From Herpetosiphon sp042688385 (GTDB lineage: Bacteria; Chloroflexota; Chloroflexia; Chloroflexales; Herpetosiphonaceae), in NCBI RefSeq assembly GCF_042688385.1, contig NZ_JBHUPY010000020.1, positions 24,261 through 88,260 of the forward strand: a DNA stretch of 64,000 nt, written 5' to 3'. Both the position numbers and the translations under genes were made by a program. Below are positions 17,686 through 25,841 of the stretch, one piece after another. A model generated the notes under the pieces. It searched no databases. It was not told the origin of the DNA and was given only the letters and a program-made list of their open reading frames with translations. Positions within the stretch are counted from its first letter, which is position 1, and every line of letters starts with the position of its first letter.

Positions 17686-18300
17686 CTATTTGACGCTCAC
17701 CCGCTGACCAAATTTGCTTTCGGTGCCGTTGCGAAGGCGGGTAATATTATCACGGTGCGAAATAACCACCGCCAAAGCAATCAAGCCGCAGTAGGTCACA
17801 ATTGCGATGTGGGTTTGATCGAGCGCAAAAAATACACCAGCGGTTGCTGCTGCCGCAATGCTCGCCAAAATTGAGGCCAGCGAAACATAGCGCGTCAGCC
17901 AAACGACCAGCCACCAAACCAACGCTGCTGCCAGAAAGCCCCACGGGAAGATGCCTAAAACACCGCCCAAGCCAGTGGCTACGCCGCGTCCGCCATGAAA
18001 GCCTGCAAAAATTGGGTAAATATGGCCAACCACTGCCAGCGTCGCCGCCAGCGCCATGGCCCACGCATTATCGGGCAAGAGCCAACGTGCTGCCCAAATT
18101 GCTGCGATACCTTTGAGTGCGTCAAGCACAAATACTAATCCGCCATAGCGCGGCCCCATAGTGCGCAGCACATTGGTTGCACCAGTGCGCTTCGAACCAT
18201 ATGATCGTACGTCAATCCCACCAACCATGCGGCCAATTAACAACCCAAAGGGAATCGAACCGAGCAAATAACTGATTACAGCAATCAGCAGGTAATTCAC
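17686..18300 (-). CDS. plsY: Acyl-phosphate:glycerol-3-phosphate acyltransferase
   Basis: A 204-residue polytopic membrane enzyme that transfers an acyl group from acyl-phosphate to glycerol-3-phosphate, the first step in phospholipid synthesis. The three PlsY motifs are visible: GSIPFGLLIGR plus RSYGSKRTGATNVLRTMG near residues 15-50, HIYPIFAGFHGGRGVATGLG near 92-112, and HRDNITRLRNGTESKFG at the C-terminus. Length is usual for the family. It lies 9 bases downstream of pgsA, so phospholipid genes are clustered. Confidence 0.96.
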   Translation of the reverse strand: MNYLLIAVISYLLGSIPFGLLIGRMVGGIDVRSYGSKRTGATNVLRTMGPRYGGLVFVLDALKGIAAIWAARWLLPDNAWAMALAATLAVVGHIYPIFAGFHGGRGVATGLGGVLGIFPWGFLAAALVWWLVVWLTRYVSLASILASIAAAATAGVFFALDQTHIAIVTYCGLIALAVVISHRDNITRLRNGTESKFGQRVSVK

Positions 18301-18309
18301 GCAGCCTCC

Positions 18310-19020
18310 TTAGTCTTGGTTTTGGCGTGGTGGTTGGCGGAAGATTTCGCGAGCAGCCCAGATATATTCGACCCCCGACATGATGGTAAGCAACACAGCC
18401 AGCCACAAGACAATTGATGATAAATGGCTGAGCCACGTCAAGCCGCCACCAACATCAATTGCAGTAAACCAGCCAGCGCGGTCGATATTGGCGCGAACCA
18501 TAATCCAGCCGAGCGCCAGGATTGTGACAATCATTTTGAGTTTGCCCCAACGCCCAGATGGAATAACCACACCTTCTGCTGCTGCCAGTGAGCGCAAACC
18601 AGTAACCACAAATTCGCGCACCAAAATAATAATCGCCGCCCAAGGCGCAAGCAGGTTGGTTGCAACCAAACAAATCAGAATGCCGGCAGTGTAAATTTTA
18701 TCGGCGGTGAGATCAAGGAAGATGCCTAAATTGCTGACCCAGCCATATTTGCGGGCCAATTGACCATCGAGCAAATCGGTGATCGCCACGACCGCATAAA
18801 ACCAAAACGCCCAGAAATAGCTGACCGCAGTGTCGTTAAGCAACAACATCAACAACGGAATCGTTGCGATTATCCGAATCGAACTTAAAATGTTGGCCCA
18901 GTTCCATGGGTTCACCCAAGGCTTACGCCCAGCCCGCTCCTTCCTTCGAAGCAGCGGGGGGCGTTTACTGCGTTGAAAACGCGGAGCCGGTGATTGCCCT
19001 GATGAAGGTGCATTACTCAT
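18310..19020 (-). CDS. pgsA: CDP-diacylglycerol-glycerol-3-phosphate 3-phosphatidyltransferase
   Basis: A 236-residue membrane enzyme that makes phosphatidylglycerol phosphate from CDP-diacylglycerol. The CDP-alcohol phosphatidyltransferase signature D-G-x2-A-R-x8-G-x3-D-x3-D is seen as DLLDGQLARKYG followed by NLGIFLDLTADK at about residues 82-106. About five membrane segments follow an N-terminal basic, proline-rich extension of roughly 40 residues that is longer than usual. The start codon is 3 bases from the fsa stop, and plsY follows after 9 bases, so the three genes very probably form one operon. Confidence 0.93.
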   Translation of the reverse strand: MSNAPSSGQSPAPRFQRSKRPPLLRRKERAGRKPWVNPWNWANILSSIRIIATIPLLMLLLNDTAVSYFWAFWFYAVVAITDLLDGQLARKYGWVSNLGIFLDLTADKIYTAGILICLVATNLLAPWAAIIILVREFVVTGLRSLAAAEGVVIPSGRWGKLKMIVTILALGWIMVRANIDRAGWFTAIDVGGGLTWLSHLSSIVLWLAVLLTIMSGVEYIWAAREIFRQPPRQNQD

Positions 19021-19023
19021 TGA

Positions 19024-19689
19024 TTACTCAGCAAACACAGTTGCGGCATCGGGAACTTGTTTCCAATCAACTAAGAAGGTTTCGATGCCTTTGTCAGTTA
19101 ACGGGTGCTTGACCAATTGTTGCAGCACTTTGAACGGCATAGTAGCAACATGCGAGCCAGCCAATGCCGATTGCAGCACGTGTACTGGGTGGCGCACTGA
19201 AGCGGCCAAAACTTCGGTTTGGATATTGTAATTCTTGAAAATCTGCACAATATCGCGAATCAAAATCATGCCATCTTGGCCAATATCGTCGAGCCGCCCC
19301 AGGAATGGGCTAACGAAGGTTGCGCCAGCTTTGGCTGCCAATAAGGCTTGTGAGGCCGAAAACACCAAGGTTACGTTTGTTTTGATGCCTTCGCTGGTCA
19401 ATTGCTTAACAGCTTTCAAGCCTTCGGCCATCAAGGGAACTTTAACTACAATGTTTGGTGCCCATTTGGCCAAAATGCGGCCTTCGCGGACTATTTCATC
19501 GGCTTCCAATGCCACGGTTTCGGCACTGACTGGGCCGGGGCAAATTTCAACAATTTCTAAAACTACATCGCGGAAGTTGCGGCCTGCTTTTGCTGCCAAT
19601 GAAGGGTTGGTGGTCACACCATCAACCACGCCCATCGCCACACCTTGGCGAATTTCTTCTACATCAGCAGTATCCAAAAAGATTTTCAT
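19024..19689 (-). CDS. fsa: Fructose-6-phosphate aldolase / transaldolase-like protein
   Basis: A 221-residue member of the short transaldolase family (FSA/TalC/MipB). Landmarks are KIFLDTADVEEIRQG at the N-terminus, DGVTTNPSLAAKAG, and the Schiff-base Lys K83 in VVVKVPLMAEGLKAV. The later motifs SASQALLAAKAGATFVSPFLGR and AASVRHPVHV also fit. Members act as transaldolase or as fructose-6-phosphate aldolase; sequence reading alone does not decide. It is the first gene of a minus-strand run into pgsA and plsY. A ribosome binding site (AAAGGAGC) is present. Confidence 0.93.
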   Translation of the reverse strand: MKIFLDTADVEEIRQGVAMGVVDGVTTNPSLAAKAGRNFRDVVLEIVEICPGPVSAETVALEADEIVREGRILAKWAPNIVVKVPLMAEGLKAVKQLTSEGIKTNVTLVFSASQALLAAKAGATFVSPFLGRLDDIGQDGMILIRDIVQIFKNYNIQTEVLAASVRHPVHVLQSALAGSHVATMPFKVLQQLVKHPLTDKGIETFLVDWKQVPDAATVFAE

Positions 19690-19747
19690 CCAGTTGCTCC
19701 TTTGATTGCCCTGGTTAGAACCTATGCCTCTCAGACTTCCGCTTGCA

Positions 19748-19753
19748 TTATAG
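19748..19753 (-). promoter_or_regulatory. -10 box upstream of fsa
   Basis: The minus-strand TATAAT lies about 60 bases before the fsa start codon, within nested inverted repeats (GCATTATAGCAGC ... GCTGC). No convincing -35 hexamer is seen at 17 bases. Confidence 0.4.
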
Positions 19754-19867
19754 CAGCATAATGCGCTGCATTATGAAAATGATCATCGCAACGCAGGGCT
19801 AAAATGCGAATTGGGCCACTGCTGCTGCCGAAGCAGACTTCAATGGCCCATCGCACTTGGATTGTGG

Positions 19868-21820
19868 CTATTGGCTGTGGGTAACGCTGGAATCAATCAT
19901 CACAACTTGGATTATGCCGCCGATGATGCTGCTGCCAAGTTGCCAGCGAAGATTGATTGTATTGATAAGCTTGCCATCTTGCTCTGGTTTGATGTAGCGG
20001 TGATGCTTGTCGCTCATCACAATTTTCTGCCAACCTTGGCTTTGCAAAATTGGGTCGTAGAAATTGGGTGCAAGCGTTAAGTCGCTTGAATCGATCACCA
20101 AGGCTTGTACGCCATCAAGATAGGTGATTTCTTTGCAATCGTTACTGGAGCGTTGGTAACGTAAACTATTAAGCCAACCGTAAACATAGGGATTAAATCG
20201 TTCATGGGGTACAGAATTGAACTTAACAGCATCGGGCAGTAATGGCAAGCTATGAGTAATTGGCTCAAAAACCTCAGATACAGGGCTATGAAGATCAAAT
20301 TGAGTTCCCCGAAAGTTAACTGTCGCTACGGAAGTTGCGCTTGATTCGCTGATAATTCCAATACTGCCACTTAACTGAGGGTTGTAGCGACTGCGTTCAA
20401 TCAAATTAAGCGTACCACCATGATGGCCTTGCTCAGTTCTGACTCCATAAAAAGCAAACGTTATCTCGTCTCCTAGATTATTCCAGTCGTTTGGTTCGGT
20501 TAATGTTAGTTTATAGGTTGTTGATACTTCGATTGGGTTGCTGTCGCTGCTGAAAACACTATAGCGAATGTTGCTGGTTGGGTTGGTTGGGCTTGGGCTG
20601 CATGCGGATTCTGCTGGGTAGTTGGTGTTGATGTAGGCCTGAAGCTTGGTTTTGGTAATCTCATTCTGCTGCCAGCCATAGAGCAAGCTATCAATCAATC
20701 GATCAGTACCAAACTGATAATCCTGCTGATCTGGTTGAGTTGGGATTTCTAAGGCTTCAATTGGGCTGAAAAAGCTAGGGTCTAACCTGAAATTTGGCTG
20801 CTCGGAGGGTCGTAAGGTCACCAGATGCATTCCCAACAGCCAGTCATTTGGGCTTGATTGGGCCAGATATTCATGCTCGCTGAGCTGGTTCATCAGCAGC
20901 ACTTGAATTGTATTATCAACAAAACGCACCAATGGAGGGCCGACATAACTATCAGTTTCCAATAAGTTATTGCTTGCTTGCCAACCACCAAGTTCAGCCA
21001 TAGCTTTCGCTAAATTGTAGGTAAGTTGCTGAGAATCGGAAGTCTCAGCAACGAGGCTCGCTTCGAGCGTGATTTCGCCTGGCCAAAAGCTTTGCTGCTG
21101 ACGAACGGGCATCAGCAGATCGCGTTTAAGCAGCGCTCCACTGGCGGGATCATTCAACAAAGCGTTATTGATTGAGGTATCTGATGGGAAGTGCAGATCG
21201 TGCGCTGTAAAGATAGCTGAGGTATTCACCAACGGCAGTTCGAGGTTTGGCAGTGACTCATTCGTTTGTAGCAATTTAATCGAAACAAACAATTGATCAG
21301 TATTGATTGGCGTAAAGCTAAAAATATAGAGCCGAGCTTGTTCATATTCAAACATCAAACTCGCATTTTGGGGATGTATATGTTGAATCGGCTGGGCAAT
21401 CCAATTTGTGCTGGCAAAGCTGGTTTGATAATGCGCAATCACTTGATCGATTGGCGTGTCGGTGAGATAGTCATCAATTGCTTGAATTGGTATATCGTTG
21501 GGATTACTGCTCGAATCGAGATCAAGCATCATGAGCTGATCGAGCATAAATTCCTGCATAAATAACGACAACCGATCATTAATGTTCGCACTCATGGGGC
21601 TTGGCACAAACTCGTAGGTCTGGCTTTGGGCTGGCCGTTGCAATTGCTCAATCATGCTCAGTTCGCTGCTCTGACCGCCATTGATCGGCGTACTACTTGG
21701 GTTGGCTTGGGCTGCTGGCATGGTTGCGATTGGGTTGCTGGCACGTGGGGTATCTGGCTGACCACAAGCAAATAAAACCAAACTTATGAGCAACATCCAA
21801 CATTTCGATCGTTGCTGCAT
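19868..21820 (-). CDS. Large lipoprotein, unknown function
   Basis: The start at 21820 follows AAGGAG by 8-9 bases, giving 650 residues and a clean lipoprotein signal: MQQRSKCWMLLISLVLFAC with lipobox LFAC and lipid-bearing Cys C19. The upstream ATG at 21859 would hide that signal. A Ser/Pro/Asn/Gln-rich linker follows to about residue 60. The rest is a soluble extracytoplasmic protein with no motif recognised. Patterns such as DYLTDTPIDQVIAHYQTSF and TYLDGVQALVIDSSDLTL suggest repeated alpha/beta units. It is the only gene of its transcript; the next gene is divergent. Confidence 0.7.
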   Translation of the reverse strand: MQQRSKCWMLLISLVLFACGQPDTPRASNPIATMPAAQANPSSTPINGGQSSELSMIEQLQRPAQSQTYEFVPSPMSANINDRLSLFMQEFMLDQLMMLDLDSSSNPNDIPIQAIDDYLTDTPIDQVIAHYQTSFASTNWIAQPIQHIHPQNASLMFEYEQARLYIFSFTPINTDQLFVSIKLLQTNESLPNLELPLVNTSAIFTAHDLHFPSDTSINNALLNDPASGALLKRDLLMPVRQQQSFWPGEITLEASLVAETSDSQQLTYNLAKAMAELGGWQASNNLLETDSYVGPPLVRFVDNTIQVLLMNQLSEHEYLAQSSPNDWLLGMHLVTLRPSEQPNFRLDPSFFSPIEALEIPTQPDQQDYQFGTDRLIDSLLYGWQQNEITKTKLQAYINTNYPAESACSPSPTNPTSNIRYSVFSSDSNPIEVSTTYKLTLTEPNDWNNLGDEITFAFYGVRTEQGHHGGTLNLIERSRYNPQLSGSIGIISESSATSVATVNFRGTQFDLHSPVSEVFEPITHSLPLLPDAVKFNSVPHERFNPYVYGWLNSLRYQRSSNDCKEITYLDGVQALVIDSSDLTLAPNFYDPILQSQGWQKIVMSDKHHRYIKPEQDGKLINTINLRWQLGSSIIGGIIQVVMIDSSVTHSQ

Positions 21821-22026
21821 TTGGCATTCTCCTTTGCAAAATCCACTACATCGTTGCACTCAATGTAGCCGAATCAATTGGCAAAACAATGGGCTTTTGC
21901 TGCCATTTTGGGCTGTAATCCAGTACTTGGCAGTAAATTTCTGCGCTCAATTCGGTATCAGGGCTGAGTTTTGGCCTAGGCTAGTTTGTTATAGTCAACC
22001 AAAGCGTTAATTGTAGGAGGTGTGTG

Positions 22027-22644
22027 ATGGGCCGATTTGGCGAAGAACCGCTGGATTTTTTTACCAATGTCTATACTACTGTGCCGCCGTGGGATGTTGC
22101 TTCCCCGCAACCAGCGCTGATCGACTTGATCAAGGCTTTTCCACCGCAAAATCCGTTGCTTGATGTTGGTTGTGGTTCGGGCGATTTGGCAATTGGCCTC
22201 GCCCAACTTGGCTATAGCGTTGTCGGTGTCGATTTTGTGCCAAGCGCGATTGAGCAAGCACGCGAAAAAGTTGCGGCACTACCTGCTGAGGTTGCCCAAC
22301 GACTGAGCTTTGAAGTTGGCGATGGCCTCAAGCCTTCGTTATTGCCAAGCAAATTTGGCGCAATCGTTGATACTGGCTTTTATCATTTGTTCAATGAGGC
22401 TGATAGCGAGCCATTTATTGCTGATTTAGCGCAAGCGTTGCAACCGCAAGGCCGCTATTATCTCTTGGCGTTTGGGGTTGAATTCGCCAGTGTCAACGTG
22501 CCCCGCGCCATCAGCGAGGATGAAATTCGCAGCCGTTTTACTGCTGAGCGTGGTTGGCGTATTCTGGCCTTGCATCCAGCCGAATTTCTCAATCGGGTTG
22601 GGCCGCCTGTCGCTTCTGTCGCCGCCTGTATCGAACGGATGTAG
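22027..22644 (+). CDS. Class I SAM-dependent methyltransferase
   Basis: A 205-residue protein. The ATG at 22027 lies 6 bases after AGGAGG; the GTG just before it is an alternative. Motif I for S-adenosylmethionine is LLDVGCGSGDLAIGLAQLG at about residues 40-58, followed by an acidic end of beta-2 (VVGVDFVPSAIEQAREK) and the motif VDTGFYHLF. The fold is that of a Rossmann methyltransferase. The substrate cannot be read from the sequence; thiopurine/tellurite-type small-molecule methyltransferases are one similar group. The stop codon is followed within about 17 bases by a dispersed 'CGAAG' repeat. Confidence 0.85.
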   Translation: MGRFGEEPLDFFTNVYTTVPPWDVASPQPALIDLIKAFPPQNPLLDVGCGSGDLAIGLAQLGYSVVGVDFVPSAIEQAREKVAALPAEVAQRLSFEVGDGLKPSLLPSKFGAIVDTGFYHLFNEADSEPFIADLAQALQPQGRYYLLAFGVEFASVNVPRAISEDEIRSRFTAERGWRILALHPAEFLNRVGPPVASVAACIERM

Positions 22645-22660
22645 GTTCTGGGGATCAGTG

Positions 22661-22691
22661 GAACCACGAAGGACGCGAAGAGCGCGAAGGA
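22661..22691 (+). repeat. CGAAG-family dispersed repeat, copy 1
   Basis: GAACCACGAAGGACGCGAAG followed by agcgcgaagg. Related to stretches at 35892, 41038 and 44163. It begins about 17 bases after the methyltransferase stop. Confidence 0.7.
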
Positions 22692-22710
22692 TAGGATGTT
22701 AGGCTATGGG

Positions 22711-22882
22711 CTATGTGTACTGGTCCATTGGATTGAAAATCAAGAACATGCCCTCACCCCCAGCCCCTCGCTCACTGAACGCGGGCGAGGGGAGCACGGG
22801 TTGCGTGGTTCCCCCTCGCCTCGCGGGCGGGTGAGGGGGCTTGGGGGATCGTCGTTAACGCAATGAACCGGTACAGCTATAG
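22711..22882. repeat. Palindromic GAGGGG repeat, copy 1, with terminal inverted repeats; the gap to 23065 holds no gene
   Basis: The core has arms CCCTCACCCCCAGCCCCT and the mirror GTGAGGGGGCTTGGGGG, with inner arms GCGGGCGAGGGG and CCCCCTCGCC. The outer ends match each other as inverted repeats: left CTATGTGTACTGGTCCATTG (22711-22730), right complement at 22861-22882 (CAATGAACCGGTAC...CTATAG). The total is about 170 bases, like a MITE. The remaining gap to 23065 holds fragments that look like other dispersed repeats (CTCTGCGTTAAA, TAGTCACAGATTCCACAGATT-like) and no gene. Confidence 0.75.
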
Positions 22883-23064
22883 ACTATTGCCTTCAGCCTT
22901 CTTCCTCTGCGTTAAAAGCAATTCACTTTTAGTCACAGATTCCACAGATTCGTTTGATTACGGTTTGCATAGCCAAAAGCCAATAACCTATCGCCACTAT
23001 TGACGAGTAGACTGCAAATGCTTGATAATCGATCTTGGATTCAACCGCACAGCAAGGAGCCGTT

Positions 23065-23403
23065 ATGCCAGAGATGACAACCTATGAACGAGCACTGCAA
23101 ATTTATCAAGTGTTGATCGGTTTTGCTTATCAACGCCAAAACTTGACCTATACAACTCTAGGCAAATTGGTTGGTTTACCTCCGCATGGCCTTGCAATGC
23201 ACCTTGATCATCTATTGCGCTATTGCAAAAACCAAGCGTTGCCACCAATTACAATTTTGGTGGTGCGTCAGGCAGAAGGCACGCCAAGCACTGGCTTTCC
23301 GTCGGCAACGATGGATCTTGATCAAGAGCGCGAACGAGTCTTTGACTATCCATGGTTTCGCCAAAAACCACTAACGGTCGAAGAACTCAAGCTATTATCC
23401 TAA
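23065..23403 (+). CDS. Small conserved-looking protein with a winged-helix-like core
   Basis: A 112-residue protein. The ATG at 23065 (MPEMTTYERAL) lies 5 bases after AAGGAG; an in-frame upstream start would add ten residues. The central part reads YTTLGKLVGLPPHGLAMHLDHLLRYC, then LPPITILVVRQAEGTPSTGFP. From memory, a family of small bacterial proteins shares the layout 'TYxxLaxxvGxxxxxlgxxLxxixxyC...LPpLtxlVVnxxtGxPGxGF', with a helix-turn-helix-like start. Their function is not established as far as I know. It is followed by a lipoprotein gene 27 bases later. Confidence 0.65.
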   Translation: MPEMTTYERALQIYQVLIGFAYQRQNLTYTTLGKLVGLPPHGLAMHLDHLLRYCKNQALPPITILVVRQAEGTPSTGFPSATMDLDQERERVFDYPWFRQKPLTVEELKLLS

Positions 23404-23430
23404 AAATTGCCAAAGAGCGAGGAGTAGCCA

Positions 23431-23991
23431 ATGAAATATTTCTATCTTCTGGTTGTTTGTTTAATGCTTGCGAGTTGTGAAACAGCGACCCCGCAGCCAA
23501 CCTCGATTCCGCTCATTGAGCCAGTTATCCAACAAAAAATTGAACAAACAGCTGAACAAATCCTTGGCCATTCCAAGATTAATGATGTAGTTATTCATGA
23601 AATCCCTGGTTTAGAACGCGATCGCCTGTTTGTATTTTTATTTCAAGCCTCCGAGGGCTTGATGATTGGCTCAACGAGCGGTTGGCATGATCAAACACAG
23701 CAAGAATTTCATACCAAAGGGCTTAGTATCGATGGCTTAACGCCTATGACTGATCCATTTATTTCTCAAGTTTCGATTGAAAATGAGCCTTTTTATTTAG
23801 TCTATGGCTATATGCCAAGTCGAAGTGCGCAGTTGGCTAAAATTTTCTTGAAAAATGGCGATGTGTTCTATTTTGCTGCTGGTTCTGGTTTGCAAGCTCG
23901 CTTGCTGTTCTTGGCCAATCCTGCGGTTAAAGTTGAATTTGTGGATAATGCTGATCAGGTGATTCTGGAGCATCAACTGCATAGCAAATAA
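23431..23991 (+). CDS. Small lipoprotein, unknown function
   Basis: A 186-residue protein with a lipoprotein signal MKYFYLLVVCLMLASC; the lipobox is LASC and the lipid-bearing Cys is C16. A short Thr/Pro linker follows, then a soluble domain of about 150 residues with no motif recognised. A GAGGAG ribosome binding site precedes the ATG. It may be co-transcribed with the preceding 112-residue gene. Confidence 0.7.
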   Translation: MKYFYLLVVCLMLASCETATPQPTSIPLIEPVIQQKIEQTAEQILGHSKINDVVIHEIPGLERDRLFVFLFQASEGLMIGSTSGWHDQTQQEFHTKGLSIDGLTPMTDPFISQVSIENEPFYLVYGYMPSRSAQLAKIFLKNGDVFYFAAGSGLQARLLFLANPAVKVEFVDNADQVILEHQLHSK

Positions 23992-24080
23992 TCTGCAAAA
24001 AGCGAATACAAATTGCTGGCTAGCTGCAAAATAGATTGATCGCACTAGCTAAACGGAGCATTAGAATCGCCTAAAAACGC

Positions 24081-24108
24081 TTGACATCTCCATAGTTTGC
24101 ACTATACT
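24081..24108 (+). promoter_or_regulatory. Promoter of rex
   Basis: TTGACA (24081-24086) and TATACT (24103-24108) are 16 bases apart. The start site would be near 24115. A single TTCACAA (24108-24114), half of the usual Rex operator, overlaps the -10 region; the other half is not recognisable, so autoregulation is only a possibility. Confidence 0.7.
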
Positions 24109-24217
24109 TCACAATATCAATTGAGATGCGCAATGCAGCGCCAGCCTCGTTTGAGCAGCCTCAACGGTGCTTGGCCAGAGCGGCTCGTTTTGTGGTGTTT
24201 TCAAAGGAGTGTGCGGG

Positions 24218-24871
24218 ATGGACATCTCCCCCAACGCAATTCCCGATGTTGTAGTGCGGCGATTGCCAATTTACGCACGTAGCCTGAGTTATTTGGCCGA
24301 AGAAGGTGTTCGCTCGGTTTCCTCGCAAGAGTTGGGGGAACGCATTGGGGTAACTGCCGCGCAAATTCGCAAAGATCTTTCCTATTTTGGTGAATTTGGC
24401 AAACAGGGCATTGGCTATAATGTCGAGTATTTGCTGGGCCATATTCGGCGCATTTTGGGTTTGCACGAAGTTTGGCCAGTGGTGCTGGTTGGGGTCGGGC
24501 CGCTTGGCCAGGCAATTGCTCGCTACGAGGGCTTTCGCTCGCGCGGCATCGATATTATTGGGGTTTTCGATAACGATGCCTCAAAAATTGGCTTGCAGCT
24601 AGGCCGCAACAGCGTTCAGCCCGATTCTGATTTGCCCAAGATTTTGAAAGAACATGGCATTCGTTTGGCAATTGTAGCCGTGCCAGCTGTGCGTGCCCAA
24701 GAAGTCGTCGATGTATTAGTTGAAAATGGCGTACAAGGTATTTTGAACTATGCGCCCGTGGTGGTGCAAACGCCCGATAATGTTTGGGTACGACATATCG
24801 ACCCCGTGGCCTTGCTGCATAGCATGACCTATTATCTCTCGCGCGAAGACGAACACCACGCGATGAACTAG
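24218..24871 (+). CDS. rex: Redox-sensing transcriptional repressor Rex
   Basis: A 217-residue protein. The ATG at 24218 follows AAAGGAG and gives MDISPNAIPDVVVRRLPIY. The N-terminal winged helix (about 10-80) contains SSQELGERIGVTAAQIRKDLSYFGEFGKQGIGY, the hallmark of Rex. The Rossmann NAD(H)-binding domain begins with VVLVGVGPLGQAIARY (GxGxxG). The end is a domain-swapped helix (PVALLHSMTYYLSRED). Rex represses fermentative and respiratory genes when NADH/NAD+ is low. Its 3' end overlaps the 3' end of the convergent response regulator gene by 4 bases. Confidence 0.96.
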   Translation: MDISPNAIPDVVVRRLPIYARSLSYLAEEGVRSVSSQELGERIGVTAAQIRKDLSYFGEFGKQGIGYNVEYLLGHIRRILGLHEVWPVVLVGVGPLGQAIARYEGFRSRGIDIIGVFDNDASKIGLQLGRNSVQPDSDLPKILKEHGIRLAIVAVPAVRAQEVVDVLVENGVQGILNYAPVVVQTPDNVWVRHIDPVALLHSMTYYLSREDEHHAMN

Positions 24872-25671
24872 CGTTGGCTCAGCAAAATCGCTAGTTGCTG
24901 CAACAGCTGCTCAATTTGGCTCTCAAGTTTGCGGCGACCTAGCCCTAAACGGCCAGCGATGGTTTGTTGGGCAACTCCATGCAATAACAGCCCCAACAAG
25001 CGCGCCTGATCGCTTTCTAGCAAGGGTAAGCATGAGCGCAAGGCAACATGGGCGGCGGTTGCCCCGCCAAATTCGTGTTGCAGATCGAGGCCTGCTTGCC
25101 GCCCTTGCTCGCCCACGTGAAACCCCGTCGTTAGCACCGCCAAAAGATTGCGCAGGTCGTCGATATTCCACAAGCGTGGAGCTGCTCGCTGCTGTAACTC
25201 CAATAAATTCAGCACATCAAGCTGGCCTTGGCGAAACGCCACAGCGCTAATTTCATCATTTAGTGCAGGCACGGGCTGGGTGATTAATTCGGCTAGCCAT
25301 TGAGCTTTAAGCGGCGTTAACGGTTTACGCAGCACTGCGCTACAGCCAGTTGCCAAGGCTGCCCACTCGCGCTGTGGATTGAGTTCGCTGCTAATTGCCA
25401 CCAAATGTACTGGCGCATGGCGAGCTTGGGCCACTGCATCGCTAATTGCTGCTGCCAGCACCGTGCCCTCTAAACGTGGAAAGCTTGGGTCGGGCAATTT
25501 AATATCGAGCAAGCCCAACATTGGTTGCGTGGTTTGATCGTGCTCAAACCATTGCCAAGCTTGGCGAATTGAGCGCCAAATCGTTACTTCAAAGCCAGCT
25601 TCTTGCAACAGCAACTCGGCTAAGGTTGCATGAACGTCGCTATCTTCGACCACAAATGCTCGATACTTCAC
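24868..25671 (-). CDS. Response regulator with C-terminal helix-turn-helix-like domain
   Basis: A 267-residue protein. The receiver domain (about 1-125) has the acidic pocket E9-D10, the likely phosphorylated D56 in GLLDIKLPD, and the conserved Lys in VLRKPL. The C-terminal half is helical and ends in VAQQTIAGRLGLGRRKLESQIEQLL, a LuxR/sigma-like helix-turn-helix. Its partner is probably the histidine kinase at 25836-27422, on the same strand and upstream, separated by a palindromic repeat. The stop codon overlaps that of rex (convergent). The target genes are unknown. Confidence 0.82.
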   Translation of the reverse strand: MKYRAFVVEDSDVHATLAELLLQEAGFEVTIWRSIRQAWQWFEHDQTTQPMLGLLDIKLPDPSFPRLEGTVLAAAISDAVAQARHAPVHLVAISSELNPQREWAALATGCSAVLRKPLTPLKAQWLAELITQPVPALNDEISAVAFRQGQLDVLNLLELQQRAAPRLWNIDDLRNLLAVLTTGFHVGEQGRQAGLDLQHEFGGATAAHVALRSCLPLLESDQARLLGLLLHGVAQQTIAGRLGLGRRKLESQIEQLLQQLAILLSQR

Positions 25672-25695
25672 CGCTAAATCCTCCTAGATCGCTCG

Positions 25696-25841
25696 CTGTA
25701 GTAGTTGATTGGATTGGCAATGCCCTCACCCCCAACCCCTCTCCCACTGAACGCGGGCGAGGGGAGTCCTGATTCGGTAATTTCCCCTCATCTCGCGGGC
25801 GGTAGGGGGTAATCGGTAGTTAATGTAACGAACTACTACAG
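25696..25841. repeat. Palindromic GAGGGG repeat, copy 2
   Basis: Same core as copy 1 (CCCTCACCCCCAACCCCT ... GCGGGCGAGGGG ... mirror). Its ends are a perfect inverted pair, CTGTAGTAGTT (25696-25706) and AACTACTACAG (25831-25841). The end sequence differs from copy 1, but both copies keep left-right complementarity. The right end overlaps the stop codon of the histidine kinase gene (25836-25838). Confidence 0.75.

Noticed and set aside
24108..24131. Full Rex operator at the rex promoter
   Set aside because: Only one half-site (TTCACAA) is present in the right form; the second half does not match.
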